A stretch of 64,000 nt of DNA from Dipteris shenzhenensis (GCA_047967505.1 CM106540.1); one strand, 5' to 3'; positions 23,345-37,321 are shown, counted from the stretch's first letter. Notes: generated by a model from the letters alone, not told the origin. A program made the numbers and translations.

Positions 23345-26300
23345 GTGGTTATAGAGCACTTTCCCCTCGCTTTCATCGCCTACCACCTGCCTCCACACCA
23401 TCGCTTGTACCCATGAACTCAAAATCCTCTCCCTCACTCATCCCGAATGCGCTCACTAACAAGCAAGAACAAGCAACCCGTGTAAAGTGCATAGTTGCTT
23501 ATTCCTGCACCCGTGTGTGAAGTGCATAGTTGCTTGTCCCTTCAACCCATGTAAAGGCGCCAGTCTTGTGCACCCCTATCTTTTTCAGTGTAAGGGGCTG
23601 CGCCTATAGTTTTTTTGATGTTTTTCAAAATGTAAGGGCATGGCATGAATGGAAATAGAGAGAGGATATAATTTTTCCAAAAAAAAAGAGAAAAAAATAT
23701 TAACTTGGTGGAAAACCTACATACCCAATACTAAAGGCACTGGTGGTCCAGTACTGTGCCACATTTAGACTATCTTAACTTTTCATACGAGCTTGACACC
23801 TAAGCATATTTTCCCTTTTTCATGCCTCTTTATTGGGTCTTTCCACGGAGAAAATAGGGGAGGGTGCTAATATTTTAAAGGCACCCGCCTCTTTATTAGC
23901 CCCTTTACCAAGAACAAGCAACTATGCACTTCACACGATGAAAGCTCGTGAGTATGCATCCAGTTCGCAGAGGATCTCTGTTGGACTCATTTGTGCATTT
24001 GGGTGCTGGAGAGAGCCCATCCAATGGGAGGCCTCTAGCCCTCCCCCTCCCATTGGCGTCAATCACCATTCTTTGTGTCCCATGCATAAGCATTTAACTC
24101 ATCACAGCGCATGTGGCTTGAAACACCTCCGGATACCCTCCCTAGAGCGCTGCCCAAACGAGCGCCGCATCTAATACTGTGGAAACTAGCCCTAAGAGGG
24201 TCCCCCCTCCAAGCTTAGTAGTCCCTAAATGCTCGATTGGAGACTGCTTTTTTCCGTCTCTAGCAAGGTAGTGCAATGCCCCGTTTAGACTTGGCGCTTA
24301 GGCGAGCAACTGGTGGGAAACAAATTCTACCATCTCTGCTCATGTAGCCACAGGTATTACAAGTCCCTTGCTTCTATAGCCAGATACCCTTATCACTCTT
24401 AGTGTTTTTGGCATTTTTCAAAAAAAAAAAACACGTGTCATGGATTTTTGCATTTTTTTGTGATTGAAAAGTGGGTCGGTGGGGGCACAAGGCGGGCGAG
24501 GGGGGGGCATATGGGAAGAAGCACACAAGCGGGGTTTGAACCTAGCTCCATAAGCAACACCAAGTGGGGAGGGGATATGAAAAGATACTAAAGCACACAA
24601 GCAAGGTTTGGAACTTGCAACAACAACAGTTCCATTAGGAGGCTACAAACCACATCTGGTTGCCTAAATCACGTGTCCATGGATGTTTTTATCGAGGCTA
24701 TGCTTATATATTAATATAAAATCTTGGCTAAAGTTTATTGAGCTTATCTTTTAAGGTTCACAATATTGATAGGATGTAGTACATTTTTATATATTTTCTT
24801 TAGAAATTTGAAGTAAAAATATATAAATCCTGGCAAAACTTTCTTTGCAAAAAAGTTTCAAATCCTGGCGAATATTTCAAACCTTTTTTATTATTAGGGC
24901 ATACAAACTTTCAACACCAATATAAAATTTTAGCTTCTTAATGAAACTAACTTGAAAAAATAATCCATGCACGTGTCTTTTTGCTCTCTCATATACATTA
25001 GGAGGCTACAAACCAGGGCCACAGCTCGCCACCCACTCTTTCTTGGCTTAGAACATTTCCTCACATTCCTTCATATTTAGTTTTATATGAGGGGCATGGT
25101 GTCACCCCTTTCGAGCCCCTTTCTTGGCTTAGATCATTTCCTTGTATTCCTTCATATCCCTCCATCAATTTTCTTTGGGGGGCATGGTGCCCCCTCGATA
25201 TATGGGAGCATGGGGAAAGGGTTGTATATGCCCCACTCCTTGGTTGAGATGATTTCCTCACATTCCTTTATATCCATTTCACTATAGTTGATGGGGAGTA
25301 CAAGGGAGGGGGCCGTATGCAGCAAACGACAATGTGGCCATCCTCTCAAAAAGCTATAGAACAAGAGACCTCTTCTTGTACACGCATCAAAATGTCACAA
25401 GCCATGCACACACCTCCAAGTCATGGTCCAAGTGACTATGTAATATCACATAAAATGCAATGATAACATGCTTTATGAGAAGAAGTGTACATCTAGAGTG
25501 AGAAAGGGTAGATTAAATTCATATAACCATTCTAAATTATAGGATAAAGAGTTCAAAGAGTCAAATACATTAGGTTGCTATGATTTTCCTTTCTTACACA
25601 TCTTGGGTGTGGATATATTGATAACTTTGTATGTGCACATGTCATAGGCATGTACCTCTTTTTCTATATGTTAGAAGGATCATAATTTTTGCATTTTTAC
25701 TTGTATTGCATTGTGTATAATTTTCACTTCTAAATTTTTAGCTAAATATAAGGAATTTAGAAAAATAACTAGCCAACTCATCAAATGGAACCTCATTTAT
25801 GCATAAAAAGTGTATTAATGATACATGATTTGATATTATTTGCAAATCTATCTAGTCTCCACTTTCATCTATCCTTCATTGTATGGAAATATGATTTACC
25901 AACAAGTGCAATAAATAGTTTATTTACATTGTTTCTGTCCTTTAAACTTTTCATTATTTATAACATATGATCTATACAAGTTCACTTTGTCCATTTTTAA
26001 ACTTATTTATATTGTCTCCATCCTTTAAATTTTCATTATTTATACATATGATCTATATAAGTTTTCTTCGTCCATTTTTAAACTTATTCCTATGGGCGAT
26101 TCTAATTTAAGCCTAAATAGTGCTAATTATCTTGTTACTTACAAATAGGCCCACATACATTATTAATTTAGAACTTTGAATAAGCAAAAAAAACAATTTA
26201 CTTTTTATGGAACACGGCAACATGCTAGCTTAAATGTATAGATAGCTCGGTTATTGATAAGATTGCATGGTCAATTAAAAACTTCCACTAACATTGCTCT

Positions 26301-28794
26301 TTGATAGTATAAATCTATAAATAAAATTTCCTTTCTAATCACATCAACATAACTAATAATTATAAATCCTAATCATTTAACATTATGTTCTAAGGATCTC
26401 ATAACTACAAAAGGTACCTTAGAGACTATGATATATGAGCAGAAAGGGGTGGGTAGGGGAGCTTCACTAAGTAAATAACCTATATATTATCTCAATGGCT
26501 CAATTAAGAATAAGCAAGTGGCTTCATCTTGAAAGGGTTTTCATAATTCAAATTTCATGGTAGCTTCACATAAACATATTTATACAAGGAGTATTCCAAT
26601 TTAACTAAATTGATATAGAAACAAGGAGTCATTTCAAATGCTAAAAGTTCATACACAAAGAATTAAAAAAAAAAACTCTTGAATGTAGGTGATCTATAGG
26701 TTATGAAATGACCCTTATGTGGATATACGTACGTAAATCTATTGTAAATTTTGAAATTAAAAACTCTTAATAATAAACCTATGTAGTACACTTACACATT
26801 CTTGACTAATCCCTGATCGTACATTATGATAACCATTATTTAAATTAAAGGATAGAAAGATTTTTCAAAAGTGATTAGGTGTCTCATTCAAGCATCTTGG
26901 TAAGACGCGACTTTTTGAAAGTTGATGTATGGGAAAGGTGGAAAAAACAATTATTGAGATAAGACTACTAAAAGAATTAACAAGACAATAAAGCAAAAGC
27001 AAGAAGGTTGCTTATAGCTTGAAAGAATAAATAAGTTATAAATAACAATCAAGCTTGATAGCTTGAGACTATGGTTGTGTTCATGAAAAAAATGAATTTC
27101 CATGTGCACAAGCTTTCAAGATTTCATATGATTTTTGCTTAGTTGAGCTTGATTCACGTAATTGGTTCAATGTAATTTCTTTATCAAACGTTTGAATCAC
27201 ATGTTCACGGTTACTTGTTTTGAATTAACTCTCTCTCAAGGGTTTTGAGTGATGAGCTAGTTGGGTCTTTTTTGAGATTCACATTTAATCACAAAATAGT
27301 AGGTCATGGCAATTATATTTATAATAAGTATGTGTTCGAAGGAAAGTGTTAAGGGAGTAGGTTTGTGGCAACATATGGCTGATTGGATGACTCAATACAT
27401 AATATTAGCCCTTTTGTAATGCCTAATTCAATGCTTAGCGTCTACTTCTTGATGCAGTACTACATAGACACCTGATTTTGATGGTTATTTGCAATAGTTT
27501 TCAATTACTTGGTTTTTTTCATCCCACATGCTGGAATATAAAGGTAGTAGTAGAATGTTAAAAACTATAAAAATAACCGACCATGGTACAAAATAGAATA
27601 TATACAATGGTCACCGATGGTTAACTTAAACGATGGAAATGGTAGGAATTTCCACACATGTATATGATGAAATAAATTTATTAAATATTAAGGAGCAAGT
27701 ACAACTTCAAGGGAAATTCCTCTTTGCATGATGAATGAATCAAGAAGTAGTAGTTGCCTCATTGAGGTGCATGTCATGAATGTATAAAAAGGAGAAATGG
27801 ACTCCATTTCTCTTAAGTCCTCTTGTGCTCTCCCTTGTGTCTTTTCACTAAAGAAATTATCCAAAAATGGTGCATGGTAGATTGTTGAATATATGAATAG
27901 GAACAAGGAAGGTCATGGAAACCAACATAATCTTCATCTCTAGTGGGCAATGCTTTTGCATCGATAATCTAATCCTTTCTAAAATCACTTATCTTCACGA
28001 AAAGTGGTTTGGGACTAATGATGCCATCATGTCTAGGATGGTCACTTAAAAGGTATCAAGCATGAACTTTGTATATGAAAGTCTTCAATTTGAAGAGTAT
28101 CATACCTCCAATTTGTCAAAGAAGAGAAATAAGATCAACAATTCACTTCAACTCATGGACATGAATTTCCACGGGGCTATTGAAGTAATGCTAGCTCATT
28201 TGTGTTAACATGGCAAACTTGGACATACTCATTGCAACTTTGGTTGCCTTAATAAATTTGGTGAATTGGGATATGAGGCTTAGAGAAAAGGGGGTAGAGG
28301 AGGAGATCAAAATCTACGCAACAAGATATACATGTGGGAGAAAATGCTTAGGTTCAGGAGCAAAAAAGATGCACAAATTATAATGAACTAGCCATGTTGG
28401 CTCTCAGGATTATGTATGCAGTATGATCATTATGGTATTGGACAATATGCTAAGTTAAAACACCTGTGTACTTAGCTCTTGAAATATTTTTGAATGTAAA
28501 TTATAAATTTCCAATTTTACAAATAAAAGAGCCAACAAAGTCCAAGGAACTAGCATAATGTGTCTTGACTCTTGAGTTCTTAATATTCAACTGTCCATAT
28601 AACATATTCCAAGTTTGATGTAACTATTCATCAAAGCAAGCCATTGAAGCAAACCCACTGAAGAAACCCATTAAAGGAAGCATACATACATTGGAGAAAA
28701 CCATCAACACATACTTGGATGGATGACAACATGTACTTGAATGAGTCTTCCAACCTAGAAAGCGCAATCGTGTTTGATGAAGCTAGCCGTGGCC
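23345..28794. other. Long gene-less AT-rich stretch with minor repeats
   Basis: No protein family is recognised over 5.4 kb. Visible structure: an inverted pair of 23 bp (23515-23537 and 23914-23936); a duplicated phrase AGCACACAAGC.GGTTTG near 24519 and 24593; and three degenerate copies of TTGGCTTAGA.CATTTCCT... near 25043, 25124 and 25240. From about 24660 to 28790 the sequence is AT-rich with no coding signal. Confidence 0.6.
23515..23936. repeat. Foldback: 23-bp perfect inverted repeats 376 bp apart
   Basis: GTGTGAAGTGCATAGTTGCT at 23515 (23 bp to 23537) is the exact reverse complement of 23914-23936. A shorter direct copy of the left arm lies at about 23480-23500. The layout resembles a small foldback or MITE-like element, but no target duplication was identified. 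Confidence 0.6.
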
Positions 28795-31160
28795 TCTACG
28801 CCTTTATGCTCCATTCTTTACCCATTCACAGGGTTTAGCCTATGAATCATCGGCAAGGCGTATGTTGAAATTAGCCTTTTGTATTGGTGGGAGGCCCCAT
28901 TCATCGTAGAGCTTGTTTGATAAGACATTTACACCTGCTCCACCATCCACTATGGCTTGGAATTCATTATATGCCTTGTGGATCAAAGGCACAGTAATGT
29001 TGCATATGTCATCTCTCTCACCCATCCGCACAGGGATATCTTCGATGTCATTTATAGGTGGAGGGGGTTTTGCAAGTTCAATCCATCCTCCTTTGAAACT
29101 CTCCCAGAGATTGGGACAATTCCGTAGGAGGATTCCGATGGGAATTGACACAGGGCAACTCAGGATGCTAGAGAGTGCGGCTCCTTCAAGTTGACGTGGT
29201 GGTACATTATGTTGTGGAGTCTGTTGTTGGAATAGAGGCTCGAGTACATATCAATACTTTGTGGGGCCAAGTCATGGATTGGGTCTTGAGCTTGTTTCTC
29301 AACCTCAAATTGTGCTTGTTCCTTTTGTACCCATTGTTGAAGTGCCTGAAAACGAGCCTTCTCCACTTCTGCATTTGGGTATGGAGCTTCTTTTATTTGA
29401 GGCTCACGAGCTGATGTGGATGAGCTTGGTTGCTCATTGCTTGGCGTAGGTGGAGGCATTTGTGCTTTCTTTTTAAGAAGTCGCTTTGGTTGGATTGGAA
29501 TGTTAGGGTCCTTGGTGGCCTCTTTCTGCTAGCATGTAATTACATTCATAGGTTGTGATATTATGCTTGCTAGCCCCAAGCTTTGATGGTCCACCCAAAT
29601 GATGCCGATTGGGACGTCAAGCTTAACCTCTGTTTGTTGTGGGACCTTATTTTTCATGGGACAATCCATACATGCATGTCCTATGCCACAATCTCTGCAG
29701 AGTGGTTGGAAAGTAGCGGGGCTACCATGATGAGAGCACTCTACGATCCAATGATTTTCTCCACAACCATAGCACTTGATTGGTGCTTGATATGTGTTGG
29801 GACATACTTGATTTGCATAGACTGGTATTAGTCCCTCTGCGCCTTCTACATAGTACACTGGGTACTCTGCTTCATACTCAAATGGCGAGTCTACTGCCTC
29901 GGCTTGTAATTGATGTATTGGAACAACCTGAGGAGCTGGATTTGGTGCTCTTGGATATGGTCGTGGATTCGGATTCCTGAGTAATTGTGGGACTTGTGTC
30001 TGAATAGGAACAAGATTTAGCCTCGAAGTTGGGGGCGCTTGTGCAAGTGCCGGTTGCTTGTACACTGGCATGGTGGTATTGTTGAGGTCGAGGCGTTTGT
30101 TGCGCATGTTGAAGATGCAACTGTTTTCATCATGGTCGCCGACAATGCAGATATGGCACCACAACCTTGGCAGTGGATTTTTTTGTGCAGTGATCCGGAT
30201 AAGTCTGAGGTGGCGGCTTAGACAAGTGAAGCTTTTGTTCCATGGCCTACATCATGTCTTCTTTTAGCTTCATGGTCATGGCCTCTAGGAGATCTTCATT
30301 TGATGTTTCGGCAGTGGACTTGGATTTGCCCTTTTTAGAGCGCTTATCTCGTGCACTGGATCTACCATCATCACTGCTGGTGTTAGAGTCGGTCATGCCA
30401 TCCTCAATGTCAATGGCTGCCACGAGTAGCACTAAACGTTTCATAGCTGCTAATCTTTTTCACATCCTTCCAGATTTTCTTCCTTAGTCCCGTAATGAAC
30501 CAAGCCGTGAGGTACTTTGCATCGGGGCGTGGGTCATATTTGGCGATTAATATTTTCATCTTGCCCAGGTGCCATGCGTACATCTTCTCGACGGCCCTTG
30601 GTTCGATCTTGCTTAGTTGGAGAGCGGGATCATCTTGTAGCCTCTCCGTTTGAAAGAGCCTTTTGAATTCTGTTTGAAGTAGGTCCCATGTGGCTTGCTC
30701 TTCCACCAGGTGGTCTAGGTACCATTCAGATGCTTCATTAGTTAAGGCCATGGGAAACTAGGCCACCTTGGTTTCATGGGATTGATCTCCACCTGCTCGA
30801 CATGTGGCATTAAAATGTTGGAGGAAACATGCTAGATCTCCCCTACCATTATATTTGGAAAGTTCTAGTTTTCCAAAGGGGCGCCTACCTTGATTATTAT
30901 TATTTCTGCAACTAAAGAAATTGTCAGCCTCTGCATCGAGGTCAATATCCCCATCATCATCATGAACGGCGTCCAGCCATGTTGTGGCGTGGAGGAGTTA
31001 AAGGGATTTCTGGAATTTCAGGGGGGGAATCGGGGTAGAGAATTATCGGAGGCGGTGGTTGCAACAGAGTTGTATGTGGAATTGGCAAGCATTGGAGGTG
31101 TTGGCCGGAGCGTAGCTGCATGCAGATTGGGCGAGAGGTTGCAAAGGGTGTCTCTACCAC
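28795..31160 (-). pseudogene. Ty3/gypsy gag-protease relic
   Basis: Read on the minus strand: gag core GKLELSKYNGRGDLACFL (about 30855-30800), then MALTNEASEWYLDHLVEEQA and YAWHLGKMKILIAKYDPRPD (30751-30500). A nucleocapsid region with zinc knuckles follows: a CX2CGENHX4C knuckle (CYGCGENHWIVEC) and CRDCGIGHACMDC, both within 30164-29529, plus a more N-terminal WCHICIVGDHDENSC. A retropepsin-like site IVDGGAGVNVLS lies near 28960-28925, in the frame ending 28840. These frames are separated by stops and shifts. RT and integrase are absent; similarity ends near 28795. The C-terminal Gln/Pro-rich segment (about 30080-29900) links the knuckles. Confidence 0.8.
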
Positions 31161-31559
31161 AAGTGCGGGTGTTGATGTAGTTTTGTTTGGAGGGTTAGAG
31201 TGGTGTTTGTGTTGTAGGTGCCATCATGTTATAATGTGCCTAAGATTGTTCCACATGTGTAGGGAAATGTGCCGGTGTAGACAAATCGTCAATCAGAGTC
31301 ACGGTGTAAAGATATGAGCGAATTAGTGTGAAACGAGGCCCCACACGGGGGCACGAATGAGTGAGTGCTAGGGATGCCAAAATGGTGTGCAATGGCTGGA
31401 AAAATGCCCCGTACGTGGTGTTTTTGTGTGTGACATCTTGGTTCAAACCGTGTCCAATTTGGGTCTCAAACGGATGAGTTACGAGGGGTTAAAGAAGGGG
31501 GAAAATGGACCTTTTTGTGAGGGGGGGCCTTGGTCTTAAAGTTTGGTGTAAATGGGTTT
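31161..31559. other. No clear gene; possible 5' leader of the gypsy relic
   Basis: Lies upstream of gag on the minus strand. No primer site or LTR boundary could be identified. Confidence 0.35.
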
Positions 31560-31930
31560 CAAATCTAACTGAGGGGTTAGCAACAGACCCAATTTCTGTT
31601 GACCTAATTGGTCCAGTTACTCTAACTAAATTAGCTACCCTAACTATCCAGTTATTGTAACTGGACAATTACCTTAACTAACCTAAACTACTTCCACTAA
31701 CTAGAATTAGTCTACTAGCTGAACATCAGTTAAAGCCAACCTAACCAACCTCAGTTATACTAACCTAACTATAAGTCTAACTAACCTAGAGTTAACCTCA
31801 ATTCAATCTAACCTAGCCTAGGTTTACACTAACCTAACTGTAAGTAACTAATCTATAGTTAACATAACTAACCTAGGTTAACACTAACCTACCTAGAGTT
31901 AGTAAGAGGGTTAGGTTAGGTTAGGGTTTA
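31560..31930. repeat. CTAACC/TTAGG-rich degenerate tract
   Basis: Variants of CTAACCTAACT and TAACTA recur irregularly over about 350 bp and end in GGTTAGGTTAGGGTTTA (about 31914-31930). It resembles a degraded telomere-like or minisatellite tract, though the period is not the plant 7-mer throughout. Confidence 0.6.
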
Positions 31931-32345
31931 CCTTTCGAGAGGGGGGGCATTGCACAGCGGCAGATTTGGAGAAGGGGGGGGGAAGTGTCGTGGTCGAGGG
32001 CGAGGGTAGTGTGGAGACGAAGGGAGGGTTGGAGGATGGAGGGATGGTGGAAGAATGGAGGGAGGAGGAGGGGGCAGTGTGTAGGAGGCGACGATGGGAG
32101 CGAGGTGGAGGGGGCCACGGGCATGGAGGAGGAAGCAAAGGCGGGCGGACGTCGCTTTCGTGGCGGGTGTCGCCGTCGGTAGGGCAAAGGAAAGGGCTGC
32201 GTCGTCAGAGCGCTGCCGCAGGCGGCTCTACACGGGCCGTCGGGCAGTGCCTTGCCTTAAGGCAAGGGCTTACAAGCCCTTAGCCCTTAGACTAGTAGGC
32301 TTTAAGCCCTTAGTTTAGGGAGGGAAGTGCGAGTAGGGGGGTGAG
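31931..32345. other. G-rich spacer, no gene
   Basis: Purine/G-rich sequence. The overlapping Gly/Arg- and Pro/Ser-rich ORFs on the two strands are composition artefacts. A phrase CTTAGCCCTTA/GGGCTTACAAGCCCTTA repeats at about 32258-32310. Confidence 0.5.
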
Positions 32346-32708
<363 letters not shown>

Positions 32709-32808
32709 NNNNNNNNNNNNNNNNNNNNNNNNNNNNNNNNNNNNNNNNNNNNNNNNNNNNNNNNNNNNNNNNNNNNNNNNNNNNNNNNNNNNNNNNNNNN
32801 NNNNNNNN
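32709..32808. other. Assembly gap, 100 N
   Basis: Exactly 100 Ns, the conventional placeholder for a gap of unknown length. The true GA tract length and any sequence here are unknown. Confidence 0.99.
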
Positions 32809-33430
32809 TTACCTTTCGAAGGCATGTTCTACATGACGATGACTTCTTGTATGTCCATTCGTCTAGTGTCTTGAAATTCAACTCTGCAAGTGTAACTTCG
32901 AGTGGTAGAGCCCCATTTTGAGATAGTGTGTACACGTCCATTAGCTGAATGACATTGACTTCAAACTGTCTGATGGCATGTAGATTGTTCTTCAGGTATT
33001 TATCCTCCCATCTTCATCAAGCCATGTTGACACCATCGACTATCTGTGGGCAAATGTGAGTATTGATAAGCCTTCTATCTGCCACATACATTTTGAACTT
33101 CTATTTACCTTTGCAAATGGTGATTCAGTCAAAATGCCAATCCTACTTCACATGACCCTATAAGAGCCATAAATATTCCTAGCATCACATAAGCACCCTT
33201 AATACATCCCATTCATAAAATGACTAAGATTACAATGATGGTAAATGATGCAATGATAATTCTCAAACTATGGACCTAGCCCATAGGTTACATGCTTCGT
33301 TGATCCACCATGTAGACTACAAATGGAGTGGGTTCCCAACCAGTAAAGCCCAACTATGCATATCTTGCATTTGATACAATGTTAACACCTATGCCCCCAT
33401 CGAGCAGTATGCTCAAAATGGATTGATTGC
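32809..33430 (-). pseudogene. Ty3/gypsy protease-region relic
   Basis: The minus strand from about 33420 gives LLDGGIGVNIVSNARYA (retropepsin-type DGG.GVN site) and LGFTGWEPTPFVVYM.DQRS, then hydrophobic pieces. Further down, MDVYTLSQNGALPLEVTLAE (32941-32882) is open to the gap, but I cannot assign it. Stops interrupt. It is a different copy from the one at 28795-31160, judging by the active-site sequence. Confidence 0.55.
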
Positions 33431-35404
33431 TGACGTTGTTGTTTTGGCTGTGATCTTTTGTCGCATAGATGGGTGCTTATAGCTTGTTTCTAGTAGAAAA
33501 ATCTAGCTGTGTTGCATAGAGTAAGGGTGCAAGGATATGTGGACTAATTTGCCTTCATTTGTCTCGCTTCCATGATTTGTTAACACAATTACTGTTGAGA
33601 ATTCACGACCATGAGAGAAACTGATCAATCAACATCTTGATAGGCTATCTCGTCAATTCTTCCCAGATTTGCACTATCTTCTATACATTGACTACTTCAA
33701 TGCTTGAGTTTTTTTATGAGGAGTGTGAAACTTAGTTTCCCACCCAGGGAGCAAAATTTCTTAGTTTTATGCGTGATTAAGTAAGGAGAAAAAAAGGGCA
33801 ACTACTAGGATTTAATCCTTTTCTCTATTCTTCAAAACAAATGGGACTAGCTGCTAGTCCAAGAAAAACTCGTTAGCATTGTCTTATAGCTTTGATTTAT
33901 TTTAAAAGTATGTTCTTTGAAAGCTTCTCTCTCTTATATTGCTCTTTGAGTAGACATTTACAAGGGCAAGAAACTGACCTTGATCAATCAAGTGTTAAGA
34001 CCCCACAAACATTCCTTCATTCAATAAAAAACATTTGAAGCTCAGGAATATCAAAAGGCACTGTAACCTAATTGTCATACAATGGCAAGCAATGAAGCAA
34101 TGGTCAAAGCTATGAGTAGAAGTCACGATCAAGCTACAGGGGTTGACAATGACCATGCTACAAAAGGAAACAACATGATAGTAGAGGTATTAGAAGAGGA
34201 GGAAGGAGAAGAGACTTTGAGTAGAGGAAATGTGACAAGGGAGTTCAATTTCAAGGAGATGTTCGTGCTTATGATGGACGAGGATACCTAGAGCAAGAAT
34301 CTTAAACATCTAAAGAAGACGTGAAGCGGTATGCACATGGCCTATCATATGAGGTCTACTAATGGTAGCCACAATAGCACGACATGTTGCCAAGGCATCA
34401 ATGGAGTTCCTATGCTTAATAGAAACATAGGAACGTCGAACACTGCTAAGGACCTCGCTACATACAACCCTATCTGTATGTGCACCAAGACCAACAAGCC
34501 TCCTACACTTTATCAAGTCAGGGTGATCAATCAGGGATGTGAGAAGAGTAGACTACGAAGCTGGCATAAGGTCACTAAAAAAAGACTCCGCAATCTTGCT
34601 AGTACAACGACAGATAGTGGACTTCGGCCAGTCGCGTCGTGAAGCAACACTGCTGCTGCAAGGTGGGGCAAGGGGATCAATGGGAGATGGTAGGGTGGAG
34701 GGGGGAAGGGAGGCGCCAAGGGGAAGGGGGGAGGGGAGGGGGGAGGGTGGAGGGGGAAGAGGTAGAGGTGGAGGGAAAAATGTAGGTAGCTAGGGGAAGG
34801 GCGGAGGCTAGAGGTAGGGGAGCGGATGAGGATGTGGAGGGGGGGACAATGGAGGTGGGGGTGGGGGTGGGGGTGGAGGTGGAGGTGGATCGGTGGTGGT
34901 AGCGCGAGCTCTAGATCTAGAGGCTCTCTTGTGCTCGCGAGCCTTCCGCTTGTGCTCCTCGTCAATGAGATTTGGGGGGGGGGAGGGTTCCTACATCTTT
35001 CACATCTACTAGCTCTACGGAGAACCCATTCTCAATGAACGTAGGATGGAAGGTGTGACAAAGTGATGGGGAGGCAAGAATGGCTAAGAATGGGTGAAAT
35101 GAACCAAAACGTGGTGTCTTATAGAGAGCTGAACTCATCCACTAGATTGCTCTTGATTATTATTGGTGGAGAAGGTGCTAAGATTGAAAATAATTGGCTA
35201 CTAAAATTCCGTTTGATTTTGTTTTGAAACTAATTTTTGTGGTCTACTCAAATAAGTTGATTTAAATCATATTATATATACATGGAATCCAATGTTAATT
35301 TTGAATATTTGCATCATTTGATTTTTATTTCAGTTTAATATTTACATAACATATGTGCCTATCTTGATTAATATTTTCGTTAATGCAATTTGAGAATAAC
35401 CTAT
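33431..35404. other. No recognised gene
   Basis: A short acidic plus-strand ORF (34082-34291) has no recognisable family. A G-rich tract with GGTGGAGGTGG runs occupies about 34650-34900. Otherwise nothing is supported. Confidence 0.5.
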
Positions 35405-35590
35405 GTGATAAACCATGATAATTTGATTATTTTGCCACTTCCAAATATCTCCAAATACCTCGATTGTGGTCATAAACCATGACAATTTGATTATTTTGCC
35501 ACTTTTGGATACCTCCAAATACCTCAATCGTGGTCATAAACCATGACAATTTGATTATTTTGCCACTTCCAAATACCTCGATCGGGGTCA
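35405..35590. repeat. 64-bp tandem repeat, three copies
   Basis: ATAAACCATGA.AATTTGATT starts at 35408, 35472 and 35536, exactly 64 bp apart, each continuing TTGCCACTT and a CTCGAT.GTGG end. Confidence 0.93.
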
Positions 35591-35735
35591 TAAACCTCGA
35601 TCGTGGTATTCTATGCCTCACACACTCAAATCACATGCATGTATAACTTACATGCAGATCGTGGTCATAAACCTCGATCGTGGTATTCTATGCCTCACGC
35701 ACTCAAATCACATGCATGTATAACTTACCATGCAT
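35589..35735. repeat. 77-bp tandem repeat, two copies
   Basis: CATAAACCTCGATCGTGGTA starts at 35589 and again at 35666. The second repeat grows directly out of the end of the 64-bp repeat, sharing ATAAACC and TCGATCGTGG. Confidence 0.93.
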
Positions 35736-36150
35736 GTTGGATGATGTGGCTCACCATCATCATGATGTGTATACATGTGGCTGATGTGGCACCATGCATG
35801 GTGATGATGTGGCAATATGGTGTGGAATATATGAGGCTCTTCCATGACGTGGAAATGTGATGTGGCATGATGAGTTGGCATTCATGAGGTGGTAGATTGA
35901 CATGGCAAATTGAGGTGGAGGGATTGGTGATGTGGCAATGTTGACGAGGTATGCCAAGGTGGCAAGGTGTGATGACATGGCTCCAAGAGTTCCTATGATG
36001 TGGAATGATGGAGGTGGCACATGTGGCTGATGTGGCGGCACGTGTGGCAATCTAAGGTGACATGGCAACGAGTGATATCACATCTCCTTGATGACATTGC
36101 ACCATGCGGTCCAACAACGTGGCATGGTGGCAAGGCAAAAATAGATGACT
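35736..36150. repeat. Degenerate GATGTGGC-rich tract
   Basis: The phrase (G)ATGTGGC(A) or ACATGGC recurs more than twenty times over about 400 bp, on a spacing of about 10-25 bp. No coding potential is seen. Confidence 0.75.
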
Positions 36151-37321
36151 CAGCCTTCCACATGGGCAGTATGCACACTCCAAAGGCTTGCCACTAGGGT
36201 CGGTGATGCTCCTAGCCTACCTCACCAAGCCTAATACCAAGCCTACCTTGTCTTAGTATTAGGCTTGGGTGGCCCTTTTTCCCCCACAAAAGGGAGATTT
36301 CACTCTTGGAGGCCATATTGTACGTTTCCCTTATTCAAATTTAACAAAAAATTTTCCCTCTTATTCATCATGCGGAGGACTAAAAAATTTTGACATTTTT
36401 GAAATGTTTGGTCATGTTTGAGAATTACTAGATTTATTTTTAATATTATTTGTTGATCCTCTAAGGAGTAAAAGTAAAAATTAAACTTCAATCTTCCTAA
36501 ATCTATCCGTTGGATTTGGGATTTGATGATTGAACCACACACCCTTATGTGTGTACTAACCTTCCACTGAATTGGATTTCTTAATGATTCAAAATACTAA
36601 AAAAATGTGGTGTGCTACTAAAATGCATGTATTTTATGACTTTATTTATTATAAATAATTATTTAGAATTAGATAAATCATTCAAATAATTACTAATAAA
36701 TCAAGTTAAGCTCTACATAATGTAAAGAGACCACCTACAAAGTTTCAATAACATTTAATCTAAAATGAGTGAGAAATTCAGAATTTAATATGACACTCTC
36801 TATTCGTGACAAAGGTGTGACCGCCCATGCCGTGTGACACAAAGAAATTTTTTTTGTGTGCATCAAATTTTTGATCAGACTATACCATTGTGTGCACAAT
36901 AGCATGTGTGATGTTGTGCTTGAAGGCTTCAAAGACTAGATCCATAGGGAAGTAGTGAGATTTGCATTTTTGTGTGCTAAAAAGCTTGTTTTTCCACCTC
37001 CTAAGGATTGGGGAGTGAACAAAAATTGGACACCCTTAGCTTGCAACTGGCAAAAATTGGACACCCTTAGCTTGCTACTTCCCAGTTGCAAAGTTTTTAG
37101 GAAATCGTTTGAACTGCATTCAACCATCCTATTCCACCATCTTAGCCACACACATGTGTTGATTGATATGACCTTATGCCTTTCGTGAATTTAGTGCACA
37201 CAATGTGAATCTCTTTATCGGCCACCTCACCAAATTGACATAATTTAGATCATCACTCATAGTTGACGATGCATTAGCATTGTATGTCCTATCCCCACCA
37301 CTACACCTACATCAAGCTCTC
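36151..37321. other. No gene seen; 30-bp duplication near 37020-37080
   Basis: AAAAATTGGACACCCTTAGC occurs twice (about 37021 and 37051). The remainder is AT-rich and non-coding. Confidence 0.55.

Noticed and set aside
24519-24625. GGTTTGAACC phrases as tRNA B boxes
   Set aside because: No matching A box at the right distance and no clover-leaf; the phrases belong to a short duplicated segment.
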